The notes under the pieces are model-generated. The model was given only the letters and a program-made list of their open reading frames with translations, did no database searches and was not told the DNA's origin. From Bdellovibrionales bacterium (GTDB lineage: Bacteria > Bdellovibrionota > UBA1018): 64,000 nucleotides of DNA. Position 1 is the stretch's first letter. Each line of letters begins with the position of its first letter. Positions 9,334 to 17,542 of the stretch are shown piece after piece. The DNA lies in the NCBI GenBank assembly GCA_016786465.1, contig JAEUWC010000010.1, positions 1 through 64,000 of the forward strand, read 5' to 3'. A program made the position numbers and the translations under genes.

Positions 9334-9611
9334 TTCACGTACCTCGCTTCAACTGTCTTCGATTTCGTCACTGCCGGAGTCATGTTGTCGCGATGCCCGT
9401 TTGCCCAATCCTGGCAGTCTGCTTCCGAAGTTTTGTGGCTCCAGTAAGTTTTGGTGATGACCCGTTCCGTCTTGGCGACGAAGGTGATCGTCATCTGGCA
9501 GTTCTTTCCAGCAGGTGGACTAACCAGGATCTTTTTTTCAGCCAGTGCATCTGCCGCGCCTAAAAGCGCAAGCAAGCCGACGAATTTGGCAATCAACGCG
9601 TTCATGTTCAT
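9330..9611 (-). CDS. small exported protein, unknown
   Basis: The 93-residue protein has a signal peptide ending near ALA (residue 24) and a mature part of about 70 residues. The mature part has two cysteines (in KNCQMT and ADCQDW) that could form a disulfide, and an alternating pattern that suggests beta strands. The stop overlaps the start of the large propeller/peptidase gene by ATGA, so the two are co-translated and may work together, for instance as an inhibitor or partner. A second in-frame ATG two codons in could also be the start. I do not recognise the family. Confidence 0.6.
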   Translation of the reverse strand: MNMNALIAKFVGLLALLGAADALAEKKILVSPPAGKNCQMTITFVAKTERVITKTYWSHKTSEADCQDWANGHRDNMTPAVTKSKTVEARYVK

Positions 9612-9621
9612 GATTCTTTTT

Positions 9622-9634
9622 CGGAATAATTCCG
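9622..9634. promoter_or_regulatory. 13-base palindrome upstream of the small exported gene
   Basis: CGGAATAATTCCG is a perfect 5-base-arm palindrome with a 3-base centre, in the 47-base gap between the stop at 9659 and the ATG at 9611 on the minus strand. It lies 11 bases before the start codon. It could be an operator or a small RNA hairpin at the ribosome entry site. No T-run follows on the minus strand, so it is not an intrinsic terminator. Confidence 0.3.
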
Positions 9635-9658
9635 CAGGGTCTTGAAAAGGATTTAGAA

Positions 9659-10948
9659 CTAGAATCCGACGCTGCGTTTAAAGGCGCCGATTAGACCGTT
9701 GTCGCTCAGGAACCAAGCCGTCAAACCGTCCGAGCTTAGCCCCATAACGTAAAGGTAGGCCCCTTCGGTAATGGGCAGGTCACGACGCGCCAAAATTTTG
9801 CCGTCTGACCGAACTTCAATCCAACGGATCTTACGGGTTCCATTTTCGATTTCTTCAAAGCTGGAAATGACTCCTTCGGGCGTACTGAGCAACGAGCCCG
9901 CAAAATCAGCCTGATTGGGAATTCCCCGATGCCATCGCGGCGCCGGCTTTCCGATTTCTAAAAAGGCCAAGCTTTGTCCCGTCGGAGCGTTTCCGTAGAT
10001 ATAGACACCTTCACCGTGCGAACTAAATTCGATGCTTTCAGCAGGAAATTCGATGTCCTGGTCCCGCTTTCCCAGCCGATCCCAAATCCGAAGCCTGGAT
10101 TTCCGGGATGCGCCTGGTTTCGCTTTTGACCCATACGCTGCAGTCAAAACGGCTACCGAAGGGGGCATATCCGTCCGGTCTGATCCGACCGGCGAAATCG
10201 CGAAATCCAGAAATTCGCCTTCCATTTCCTGTTCCCAAACTGAATCACGCCGGGCGACGTCGTAAAGCGCGACCCGACTTCGAGTCAGGGTCGCGGCCGC
10301 TCGCGAACCAGAAAGTGCAATTGCGATCCACTTTTGATCTGGTGAAGTCTTTAGCCCCAGGACGTCGCCGGGCGCAGGAAACTGCGCTACCTTTTCACCA
10401 CGATTCAAACTAAAAAGCGTGAAAGCCGTATCAGGATCTGCGTCGTCATCGTGAAAGCAAACGACCAGTTTGGCTTCGGCCAGGATTTTGGGTCGACAAG
10501 ATCCTCGGACTTTCCAGATCTGCTTGCCCGATGCTGCAAATGCGATCAGTTCGTCGGAATAATTGTTCATCACCGCGAAGCGTCCATCTTCAGACAGATC
10601 TAATGCCCGAACCTTATTCTTAAAGCTTTTTGACCACTGGACTTGATAACGAAGCGAAGCACCATTTAAGGTGCGACGGTAGCGGACCAATCGATAATCA
10701 TGTGGCCCTTCCCTTTCAGGATCAGGAATGGTCGCAATCAACGCAGCAGAACCGTCACGCGTCAACGCAAGGTCCGTAGCAATTCCGCTGACCATCGAAG
10801 TCCAAACACCTGTCTTGGGTTTTGGCTGCGCTTCCCAATGAATTCCTTCTGGAAAGGGAAAGGGTTCGATCGTCGATCCTGGGAAGGTCGTACACGCGAC
10901 CAAAGTCGTACCCAGTAGAACCGTATTGCAAAGCGCTCTGAAGCCCAT
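9659..10948 (-). CDS. putative lipoprotein with beta-propeller (WD40-like) fold
   Basis: The start is placed at base 10948 because residues from there form a lipoprotein signal with lipobox LVAC (MGFRALCNTVLLGTTLVAC), giving 429 residues. A longer reading from 11002 would add 18 residues without signal character and would run into rimK. The mature protein has blade-like repeats (ALDLSEDGRFAVMNNYSDE, TSPDQKWIAIALSG, GLSSDGLTAWFLSDN), so a propeller of about 6-7 blades is likely. It is divergent from rimK with only 15 bases between the starts. It lies upstream of, and in the same direction as, the exported pair at 6274-9611, and may share their process. Confidence 0.65.
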   Translation of the reverse strand: MGFRALCNTVLLGTTLVACTTFPGSTIEPFPFPEGIHWEAQPKPKTGVWTSMVSGIATDLALTRDGSAALIATIPDPEREGPHDYRLVRYRRTLNGASLRYQVQWSKSFKNKVRALDLSEDGRFAVMNNYSDELIAFAASGKQIWKVRGSCRPKILAEAKLVVCFHDDDADPDTAFTLFSLNRGEKVAQFPAPGDVLGLKTSPDQKWIAIALSGSRAAATLTRSRVALYDVARRDSVWEQEMEGEFLDFAISPVGSDRTDMPPSVAVLTAAYGSKAKPGASRKSRLRIWDRLGKRDQDIEFPAESIEFSSHGEGVYIYGNAPTGQSLAFLEIGKPAPRWHRGIPNQADFAGSLLSTPEGVISSFEEIENGTRKIRWIEVRSDGKILARRDLPITEGAYLYVMGLSSDGLTAWFLSDNGLIGAFKRSVGF

Positions 10949-10963
10949 GAAACTAGATGCTAA

Positions 10964-11890
10964 ATGCGCTTCGCAATTCTGTCTCGTAATAAAAATCTGC
11001 ACAGCATTCGCCGTTTACTTCAAGAAGCGAGAACGCTTGGGGTCGAGTGCGACATCATCAACCCACTGGACTGTCAACTGGTCGTCGATGGCCGCAACAG
11101 CTGCGTGCAGGTAGGAAACTTGATCCTTCCCCGATATGACGCAATTCTTCCGCGAATCGGAGCTTCAATTACCGAGTACGGCCTAGCCGTCGTTCGTCAC
11201 TTTGAAGCAACCGGATCATTTGTGATCAATCCTTCTTCGGCGATCTGGGAATCACGCGACAAAATGGCTTGTCTGCAGAAACTTTCACAAGCAGGACTGC
11301 CCGTGCCCGCGTCGGTTCTGGCGCGCTCACCGCGCGGACTTCGTACTGCGGTTCAAACCGTCAAAGGACTTCCGGTGGTTTTGAAAGTAATCCAAGGAAC
11401 GCAAGGTGTGGGCGTCATGTTGGTTCACACTGCGATCACACTAGGATCCGTGCTCGATACGCTTCGCGGCCTTGAACAAGACGTACTAATGCAGCAATTC
11501 ATGGCCGAAGCGGGTGGACGCGACTACCGTGCTTTCGTCGTTGGCGATCGCGTCGTCGCTGCAATGATGAGAACGGCACCAGAAGGAGAATTCCGTTCGA
11601 ATATTCACCGTGGGGGCGAGGGAACCTTGGTGAAGCTTCCAAAATCATTTTTGAATCTGGCCGTCAAAGCCACAAAGACGGTCGGACTTCGAGTCGCCGG
11701 TGTTGACATCATTACTGGCAAAGCGGACGGAAAAGGAAAAAAGGCCAAACTGAAGCCCATGGTGCTTGAGATCAACAGTTCACCTGGATTTGAAGGAATC
11801 GAAAAGGCGACCGGGCTGAATATTGCTCACGAGATCGTCGAGTACATGGCCAAAGAAGCTCAGAAAACTAAGAACCGAAAGCGCCGTTAA
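10964..11890 (+). CDS. rimK: ATP-grasp ligase, ribosomal protein S6 glutamate ligase type
   Basis: 308 residues matching RimK throughout: the MRFAILSRN start, the central ATP-grasp with LPVVLKVIQGTQGVGVM, and the metal/ATP site near LEINSSPGFEGIEKATG. In E. coli RimK adds glutamates to the C-terminus of ribosomal protein S6; family members also make other peptide ligations, so the substrate here is inferred. A lysine-rich insert (GKADGKGKKAKLK) lies before the MVLEINSS motif. Its TAA shares the palindrome TTAA with the stop of the convergent gene at 11887. Confidence 0.9.
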   Translation: MRFAILSRNKNLHSIRRLLQEARTLGVECDIINPLDCQLVVDGRNSCVQVGNLILPRYDAILPRIGASITEYGLAVVRHFEATGSFVINPSSAIWESRDKMACLQKLSQAGLPVPASVLARSPRGLRTAVQTVKGLPVVLKVIQGTQGVGVMLVHTAITLGSVLDTLRGLEQDVLMQQFMAEAGGRDYRAFVVGDRVVAAMMRTAPEGEFRSNIHRGGEGTLVKLPKSFLNLAVKATKTVGLRVAGVDIITGKADGKGKKAKLKPMVLEINSSPGFEGIEKATGLNIAHEIVEYMAKEAQKTKNRKRR

Positions 11891-12357
11891 GCGGCGGCTT
11901 TTGCCTTTGATTTCTGGGTCAGACGTCGATAGCGAGTTTTGGCGCGTCGCTTTTCACCAAACGGACGCCCCTTCACATAATCTTCGATGCTCAGGCAGCC
12001 GTAGATCTTCTTGACCAGCATCGTGTTCACCTGCGCAGCCAATTCTTCGATGATGGGCTGTTCAAGCGACTTCGGAACAACGACATTCATTTTGCGAAGG
12101 TACGTCAAATATTCGACGATGATGTTCCCGATAAATGTCTTGCGGTCCGAATCGGAATCCTGAAAATTGTAAAGATGCTGTTCAAAAATAACGTATAGGG
12201 GATCCAGTTGACCGGTTTCCTTCGCCTTGGACTTTCGACTTTTTGGGTCCTGATCACTCACAGCTTCCATCTTTTCTTCCGTACGGGCCTCGACCGCAGC
12301 CTCATTTTCTGGACCGGGGATCAGGTTATCGGTGGACCGTTTTACGGATTGTCTCAT
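11887..12357 (-). CDS. conserved-looking basic protein, unknown
   Basis: 156 residues. The first 50 are charged and low complexity. The core (about 55-125, LDPLYVIFEQHLYNF to SIEDYVKGRPFG) is predicted mainly helical. The C-terminus is strongly basic (EKRRAKTRYRRLTQKSKAKAAA), which suggests nucleic acid or ribosome contact. No known domain is recognised. It is convergent with rimK with overlapping stops and divergent from the gene at 12435 with a 77-base gap that should carry both promoters. Confidence 0.6.
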   Translation of the reverse strand: MRQSVKRSTDNLIPGPENEAAVEARTEEKMEAVSDQDPKSRKSKAKETGQLDPLYVIFEQHLYNFQDSDSDRKTFIGNIIVEYLTYLRKMNVVVPKSLEQPIIEELAAQVNTMLVKKIYGCLSIEDYVKGRPFGEKRRAKTRYRRLTQKSKAKAAA

Positions 12358-12434
12358 GTTTCAAGTCTTCCTATTTTTTCTGGCTACCAACTGCGAATCC
12401 CACATAGTTTCATTCGGTCGGGCGGGAGCGAATC

Positions 12435-13484
12435 TTGAGCAGCAAAAGTCGCGCAAAAAAATTATCGAAAACCAAAGAATTTCAGAAGTTTAAATCGTGG
12501 CTTTCGGACGCAAAAAGGGTGTTAGTTTCGACACACCACTTACCGGACGGTGACGGACTTGGGGCCGAAGCGGCTTTATTCCATTATTTGAAGCGTTCCA
12601 AAAAACAGTGTCGGATCTATAACCCCGATCCATTACCCAAGCGTTACCGCTTCTTGGACCCCAAAGGTTCGATCATTCTTGGGCCTGGCGACGCCGAAGT
12701 TTGGGACACCTGCGACCTTTGGGTGATCGTTGACACCAATGACCCACGCCGACTGGGAAAACTTTGGGGAGAAATGTCGTTACGTGCCAAGAAAATCGTT
12801 TTCTTGGATCACCATCCGGAAATCGAAGGCGCTCCGGAAATCGTTTACCCACCCCACGCCATGCTGGTTTCGGACATCGAAAGCAGCAGCATCGGAGAAC
12901 TTTTGGCCCATCTTTTTTCGGAATTGAATCTGACCCGAATCAATTCCGACATCGCGCTAGGCCTTTACGTTTCAGTAATGACCGACACAAACAGCTTTCG
13001 ATACGCACGCACGACCCCAGAAGCGCACCGAATAGCCGCCGACATGATCGCGATGGGTGGCGTGAATCCTGAAGAAGTCTATCAAGCGATTTATTCTTCA
13101 AAAGAAGTCAGCCACCTGAAACTTTTGGGGACCACCCTTTCCAATGTTCAGGTCGCCGCCGATGGAAAAGTCGCGTGGTTAGAAATGGGTTTGGACATTC
13201 GTAAGCGACACCAAGCTACGTCGGACGACACTCAGTCCTTCTTGAACTTGCTTCTTCTTTTGAAAGATGCAGAAGTCGTTTGTCTTTTTCGCGAAGAAGA
13301 CAATTCGCAAATTCGCGTTTCCATAAAATCCAAAGGACGAATTGTCATCAATCGCGTTGCCATGGAACTGGGGGGCGGGGGTCATGAATTCGCAGCCGGT
13401 TTAGCACTTTCAGCACCCATGGAAAAAACGGTTGAAGCGGTGATCGGAAGAATCGAACAACTGATTCATGGAAAAAGAAAATAG
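12435..13484 (+). CDS. DHH/DHHA1 phosphoesterase (NrnA-like nano-RNase / pAp phosphatase)
   Basis: 349 residues, starting with TTG; a GGGAG Shine-Dalgarno sits 7 bases upstream. DHH motifs: THHLPDGDGLGAE (about 33-45), VIVDTND, FLDHHPE and SVMTDTNSFRYART. The DHHA1 domain ends with GGGGHEFAAGL. NrnA-type enzymes degrade 2-5 nucleotide RNAs and dephosphorylate pAp in the cytoplasm, using two manganese ions held by these Asp/His residues. It heads a four-gene run with a metallophosphoesterase, MoxR and VWA; the next ATG lies 17 bases before its end. Confidence 0.88.
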   Translation: MSSKSRAKKLSKTKEFQKFKSWLSDAKRVLVSTHHLPDGDGLGAEAALFHYLKRSKKQCRIYNPDPLPKRYRFLDPKGSIILGPGDAEVWDTCDLWVIVDTNDPRRLGKLWGEMSLRAKKIVFLDHHPEIEGAPEIVYPPHAMLVSDIESSSIGELLAHLFSELNLTRINSDIALGLYVSVMTDTNSFRYARTTPEAHRIAADMIAMGGVNPEEVYQAIYSSKEVSHLKLLGTTLSNVQVAADGKVAWLEMGLDIRKRHQATSDDTQSFLNLLLLLKDAEVVCLFREEDNSQIRVSIKSKGRIVINRVAMELGGGGHEFAAGLALSAPMEKTVEAVIGRIEQLIHGKRK

Positions 13485-14619
13485 TGATCTAAAAATTAAA
13501 CTAGTGATCAGCGACTTTCACCTATCCAGGGGTGCTTGGCTTCCCGACGGAAGACGAAACCCGCTTGAAGATTTCCATCAGGATCACCGCTTCTTTGAAT
13601 TCTTGGATCACTATTCTTCCGGAAAGTACGAAAACGCCGACGTGGAATTGATCATCAATGGCGACTTTTTCGACCCACTTGCGGTTATTCCTTTACCCAA
13701 AAAAAGAACACGTCAGCCCTACCTGGAATTCCCGATCGAAGTCGAAGAAGACGCGGCAGTTCAACAGTTTAAACTGATCATTGCGGGACATCCAAAATCG
13801 ATCGAAGCCCTTTCTTTGTTTTTGAAACGCGGAAAGAAGATCGTGTTTCGCTGGGGAAATCACGACGCTTCGATCCTTTGGCCCAAGGTTCAGGAATACT
13901 TACGTGAAACTTTGTCACCCCCTAAGTCTGAACAGATCGAATTTCAGCAGAATGCATACGTCTTTGATCGGGTCTGTGTAGACCATGGCCATCAGCTGGA
14001 AGTTTTCAATCACTTTGACGAAGAAAACATCTTTATCGAAAGAAAGACCAAAAAGGGCCTGATCAAGATCCAGAACCTTCCGTTTGGAAGCTTCTTCGTC
14101 TTGGGCTTCATCAACCGAATGAAGCTGAAAAAGACCTTCATCAATCAAGTCTACCCGCTGCAGAACTACGTGAAAATTTCGCTGCTTTTTGAACCCTGGT
14201 TCTTCTTCACCAATGGACTGAAGGTAGCGTGGTTTTTTCTTAAAATGCGATTCATTACCCACCCGATGCGATTTGCCCGATTCAAGAAAACACTGATGCT
14301 AATCGCAGAAGCGTTCAATCGTCCCAGTCTGGAAGAAGAAGCGGAAAAAATCTTTTTTGATCGCTTGGATGGCAAAGAAGACTGCGGGTTTGACACCCTG
14401 ATCATGGGTCACAATCATCAGGCGGCGGTTCGAGTTTTTCCGGGAAACAGGGTCTATATCAACACCGGAACTTGGATTCCGATCACCAGTCTGGATATGG
14501 GAACCCTGGGTCATCGCGTTTTACGAACTTACGCGCTGATTGAATACATTGACGGGAAACCCCGGGCTAGTCTAAAGATCTGGAACGGAAATCCCAAAAT
14601 CCATGAAGACTTCGCCTAA
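13468..14619 (+). CDS. calcineurin-like metallophosphoesterase
   Basis: 383 residues with the full dimetal motif set: SDFHLSRG, INGDFFDP, WGNHDA, VDHGHQLE and IMGHNHQA, then NTGTWIP. The architecture resembles the UDP-diacylglucosamine hydrolase (LpxH-like) branch, but two hydrophobic stretches around residues 205-275 (FGSFFVLGFINRM, LLFEPWFFFTNGLKVAWFF) suggest membrane association. The substrate is not predictable. It overlaps the upstream DHH gene by 17 bases and the downstream moxR by 17 bases, which implies tight translational coupling. Confidence 0.85.
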   Translation: MEKENSDLKIKLVISDFHLSRGAWLPDGRRNPLEDFHQDHRFFEFLDHYSSGKYENADVELIINGDFFDPLAVIPLPKKRTRQPYLEFPIEVEEDAAVQQFKLIIAGHPKSIEALSLFLKRGKKIVFRWGNHDASILWPKVQEYLRETLSPPKSEQIEFQQNAYVFDRVCVDHGHQLEVFNHFDEENIFIERKTKKGLIKIQNLPFGSFFVLGFINRMKLKKTFINQVYPLQNYVKISLLFEPWFFFTNGLKVAWFFLKMRFITHPMRFARFKKTLMLIAEAFNRPSLEEEAEKIFFDRLDGKEDCGFDTLIMGHNHQAAVRVFPGNRVYINTGTWIPITSLDMGTLGHRVLRTYALIEYIDGKPRASLKIWNGNPKIHEDFA

Positions 14620-15517
14620 AAAACCGAAAGCTGCGCCCAGAAAGTCTGCGATCGTCGGTCGCGCGCAGGAAATGCAGTCCATCCTTTGGGCGATTCAATC
14701 GGGCCGCCACCTTTTGGTTGAAGGCGCCGTCGGCGTCGGCAAGACCTATTTGGTGCAAACGGTCGCTGAAAACTTAGGTCGAAAGTTCATTCGGATCGAT
14801 GGTGATTCTCGTTACACTGAACAAAAGTTGACTGGATCCTTTGATCCTTCGACTGCGTTAAAAAAGGGCTACAACTGGAAAACCTTCGAACCTGGCCCAT
14901 TGGTTCAAGCCATGCAAGAAGGTGCGATCCTTTTCATCAACGAATTGAACCGGATGCCCGAAAACGTTCAGAACGTGATGCTTCCGGCACTGGATGAAGG
15001 ATTCATTCAGATCCCTCATTTAGGAACTTTGAAAGCTAAGCCGGGATTCCTGGTCGTTGCCACCCAGAATCCAAGGGAATTCGTAGCGACATCCCACCTG
15101 AGCGAAGCGCTGATGGACCGAATGGAATGGATCCCGCTTTCGGCACAAAGCGAAGCAGAAGAAATTCAGATTCTTGAAATGGCCATCTTGCCAGACAGCC
15201 TTCCATCACCCTGGCTGGAAACTTGCGTGGCGCTGGTTCGCTCGACGCGAAATCATCCAAAGATCAAGCGCGGCGCTTCGGTCCGCGCGGCAATTGCATT
15301 GGCCCGCCTTTTGACCCAGGTCCAGCACTTGGATGCTGAAACATTCATTCGCGCAGGCACCATGGCGCTAGCTAACCGCATTGAACTTTTGGCTTCATCC
15401 ACCACCGGGGAACAGTATCAAGCCCTGATTCAACTAATCGTTTCAGACTTCTTTCAGTCTGCTTCAGAAACGCTAAAAAAAAAGCCAAGCCTGACGGGGC
15501 CGCACGCAAACCACTAG
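14603..15517 (+). CDS. MoxR-family AAA+ ATPase
   Basis: 304 residues. Walker A is GAVGVGKT (41-48), Walker B ILFINELN (109-116) and sensor 1 LVVATQNP (150-157). MoxR ATPases usually act with a VWA partner as a chaperone that inserts cofactors or remodels complexes; the VWA gene follows. Near its end the gene carries nine consecutive A (15475-15483) read as AAA AAA AAG. A -1 slip there would avoid the TAG at 15515-15517 and continue into the VWA protein. The last 14 residues after the slip point look unconserved in character. Confidence 0.9.
   Translation: MKTSPKKPKAAPRKSAIVGRAQEMQSILWAIQSGRHLLVEGAVGVGKTYLVQTVAENLGRKFIRIDGDSRYTEQKLTGSFDPSTALKKGYNWKTFEPGPLVQAMQEGAILFINELNRMPENVQNVMLPALDEGFIQIPHLGTLKAKPGFLVVATQNPREFVATSHLSEALMDRMEWIPLSAQSEAEEIQILEMAILPDSLPSPWLETCVALVRSTRNHPKIKRGASVRAAIALARLLTQVQHLDAETFIRAGTMALANRIELLASSTTGEQYQALIQLIVSDFFQSASETLKKKPSLTGPHANH
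15475..15484 (+). other. candidate programmed -1 frameshift site (A AAA AAG)
   Basis: In the moxR frame the bases read AAA AAA AAG, giving the classical slippery heptamer A AAA AAG at 15478-15484. The -1 frame is open from well upstream of this site through the VWA gene to the TAG at 16416, and contains no ATG, GTG or TTG between the site and GTG 15577. A slip would yield exactly 604 residues (1814 + 1 bases = 605 codons with stop). I see no clear internal Shine-Dalgarno upstream. Downstream there is only a weak 5-base stem (15485-15489 with 15521-15525). Confidence 0.55.
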
Positions 15518-15576
15518 AACCTTGGACCGTTTTCACCAAATCGGAAAACGAAGGATTCTTTTACCAACATAACGAA

Positions 15577-16416
15577 GTGATCCAAACCCGGGACATCGCT
15601 GATGGAACCGGTTACGACAAAAAAGAAGCCTGGGACGTCGCTGTTCATTTTCAAGACATTAAAAGGCACGCAGCCGTGCTTTCTTATCGAAAGCAAAAAG
15701 AACTAGAATCCAAAGCCATCCAAGGCGTGATGAATCGAGCCCGAAAGCTGGTCGGTCCAGTTCGGGCTGCTGAAAAAGATCGGGTCTTGGCCCTAAATGA
15801 AATCGGCCCTGGCACGTCCGTTTCTGAAATCGATTTGGAATCGACGCTGGAAGCGGATCCGGTTCATTTCAGTGATCTTCGATTTCTTTGCCGAACCCCC
15901 AAGCGGGTTCCGATCGCCGTACTGATGGACGTCAGCATGTCGATGAAGGGCGATAAATTGGCACACTTGGCCCTTTCAGCGTCGGCGATGGCCCTGTCTA
16001 TTCCCGGTGCGGACCTTTGTTTTGCGGGATTCGATTCAAAGACTACTTGGGTCAAGCGGTTTGACGAAAAAGTTTCGACCGAAAAAATCGTGGCGAAAAT
16101 CTTGAACCTGCCGGCTGCGGGGTTCACGAATATGGATGCCGCATTTTCAGATCTCAAAGCCGAACTGGAATCAGCTAAAAGGCCTCGTGCCAACGTGATT
16201 CTTATTGGTGATGGAAAATACACCGAAGGAAGAAACCCGTTGGAAGCGGTTCAAGGATTTTTCAGGCTTCACGTTCTGAAGATCGGTAAAGACATTGGGG
16301 GCAGGCAAAACCTTAAGGACTTAGCACAAAAAGGGTCGGGGCAATTCATTGAAGCGCGCCAATATGCGGATCTTCCAAAGTGTCTATATTCGCTTTTGCG
16401 TGCGGCCATGCGCTAG
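15577..16416 (+). CDS. VWA-domain protein (CoxE/ChlD-like), N-terminus probably supplied by frameshift from moxR
   Basis: 279 residues from the first canonical start (GTG, no Shine-Dalgarno). The VWA domain has a complete MIDAS: DVSMS (Asp118, Ser120, Ser122), the Thr in GFTNMDAA and the Asp in LIGDGK. The in-frame sequence upstream of the GTG (ending EPWTVFTKSENEGFFYQHNE) looks protein-like, so the true product is likely longer. It may be produced by -1 frameshifting in moxR (604-residue fusion) or from a non-canonical start. As partner of MoxR it would bind a metal-dependent ligand in a chaperone-like complex. It is convergent with the phosphatase at 16420, with a 3-base gap. Confidence 0.85.
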   Translation: MIQTRDIADGTGYDKKEAWDVAVHFQDIKRHAAVLSYRKQKELESKAIQGVMNRARKLVGPVRAAEKDRVLALNEIGPGTSVSEIDLESTLEADPVHFSDLRFLCRTPKRVPIAVLMDVSMSMKGDKLAHLALSASAMALSIPGADLCFAGFDSKTTWVKRFDEKVSTEKIVAKILNLPAAGFTNMDAAFSDLKAELESAKRPRANVILIGDGKYTEGRNPLEAVQGFFRLHVLKIGKDIGGRQNLKDLAQKGSGQFIEARQYADLPKCLYSLLRAAMR

Positions 16417-16419
16417 CCG

Positions 16420-17403
16420 TTAGCGAATCCCTTTTCCAACAATGGTTCGACTGTGATGAACGGCAAAAGTTCCCGCTTCTTCGGTGACGTAATCCAGTTT
16501 CGCTTGAATTTTTTGATCGGCGTTCTTTGAAAGAGTCATCACGACGAACCCCAGGCTCGACCTGACAAAACCGCCTTTGGGTTCGCGAAAACTTTCGGTG
16601 GGTTCCTTGCCTCCCGCACCGCTGACCACTAGGTGGGTCCCCTGCGCTTCGCCTTCGTCCGAAATAAAATGTTCGTGCCCGGCCATGTAGATGTCGAAAC
16701 GACCGACAATGTTTCGGTTCAGAAACCCCTTCAGAAAGGCCCTGGCATCGCCGTGATGCCCGCTGTTCCAATAAGGATGATGTCCCAGGGCGATTGTCAT
16801 CGCACAATTTCGAAACGAATCTGTAATGTCGCGAACCCACGCCCCTTGCCCAAAGCCCTTGAAGAACCACTTCAGGCTGTCGTACGGCGAAGTGTCCAAC
16901 GTCGCGATACAAACTTCGTCCGGGCCGTAGCTTTCAGCATAGTACCGATGAGGGATGTAAAGATAATGATGGCGCTTCGCCAGTTCGACCCATGCGCCTG
17001 GGTTACCCTGATAATCGTGATTACCTAAAGTCATGAAGAACTTGGGACCCTGCGACGCTTGAATCAGGGATTCATAGGGTTTTACAAAAGCTGCCTGGTA
17101 CAATGGATCGTCGGCACTTTTCAGACCGTCATCGTAAATCAAATCGCCAAGTATTCGAATCTGATCACAGCCCTGTTTTTCAAGAGCCGCCGCGACACGG
17201 TACTGTTCCGGGGTGTCGCTGCCCGTATCCCCAAGCACGCAAATTTTTTGCCCCAAAAGGCTTTTCGAAAACACGTCCAGGTGTTTTGGATTCTTGCTTT
17301 GTGGGCTTCGGGTGGAACCCTGTTGCAATACGACTAGACTGATGATCAAGGCCAGCACACCGACCCCGCCAGCTACCTTTTTGAAAACCTTGGATATTTT
17401 CAT
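16420..17403 (-). CDS. exported purple-acid-phosphatase-like metallophosphatase
   Basis: 327 residues with an N-terminal hydrophobic segment (about 10-27), likely a signal anchor or signal peptide. Motif series of tartrate-resistant acid phosphatases: VLGDTGSD, ILGDLIYDDG, LGNHDYQGNPGAW, ALGHHPYWNSGHHG and MAGHEHF. The metal ligands are all present. It should act in the periplasm on phosphomonoesters; the natural substrate is unknown. It is divergent from the GH92 gene across a 139-base region with two palindromes. Confidence 0.85.
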   Translation of the reverse strand: MKISKVFKKVAGGVGVLALIISLVVLQQGSTRSPQSKNPKHLDVFSKSLLGQKICVLGDTGSDTPEQYRVAAALEKQGCDQIRILGDLIYDDGLKSADDPLYQAAFVKPYESLIQASQGPKFFMTLGNHDYQGNPGAWVELAKRHHYLYIPHRYYAESYGPDEVCIATLDTSPYDSLKWFFKGFGQGAWVRDITDSFRNCAMTIALGHHPYWNSGHHGDARAFLKGFLNRNIVGRFDIYMAGHEHFISDEGEAQGTHLVVSGAGGKEPTESFREPKGGFVRSSLGFVVMTLSKNADQKIQAKLDYVTEEAGTFAVHHSRTIVGKGIR

Positions 17404-17465
17404 CTGCCACCCAACCCCCTGCGATGATGATGCCGGGGTCCGGAAACTGAATCAACTCGAGGTTT

Positions 17466-17514
17466 GGGTTAACCCAGTATAACTGACCAAAATGGTTTAC
17501 TTTTGGCCATTTTG
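17466..17514. promoter_or_regulatory. two palindromes between phosphatase and GH92 genes
   Basis: GGGTTAACCC (17466-17475) is a perfect 10-base palindrome. CAAAATGG (17488-17495) and CCATTTTG (17507-17514) form an 8-base inverted repeat with an 11-base spacer. Both lie in the divergent intergenic region, 29-77 bases upstream of the GH92 ATG, where a repressor or activator would bind. I cannot name the regulator; the LysR gene beyond GH92 is one candidate. Confidence 0.35.
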
Positions 17515-17542
17515 CGTGTTACAGTCCCGCCCGGAAATCACA

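Noticed and set aside
9659-11002. Using the longest start (11002) for the propeller lipoprotein.
   Set aside because: It would add 18 residues in front of a good signal peptide with lipobox and overlap rimK; the ATG at 10948 explains the signal better.
15475-15517. Treating moxR and VWA as a simple single gene broken by a sequencing error.
   Set aside because: It remains possible, because A10 in place of A9 would fuse the frames, but nothing in the sequence decides it, and the in-frame A AAA AAG is also a known natural slip site. I therefore list both genes and the site separately.
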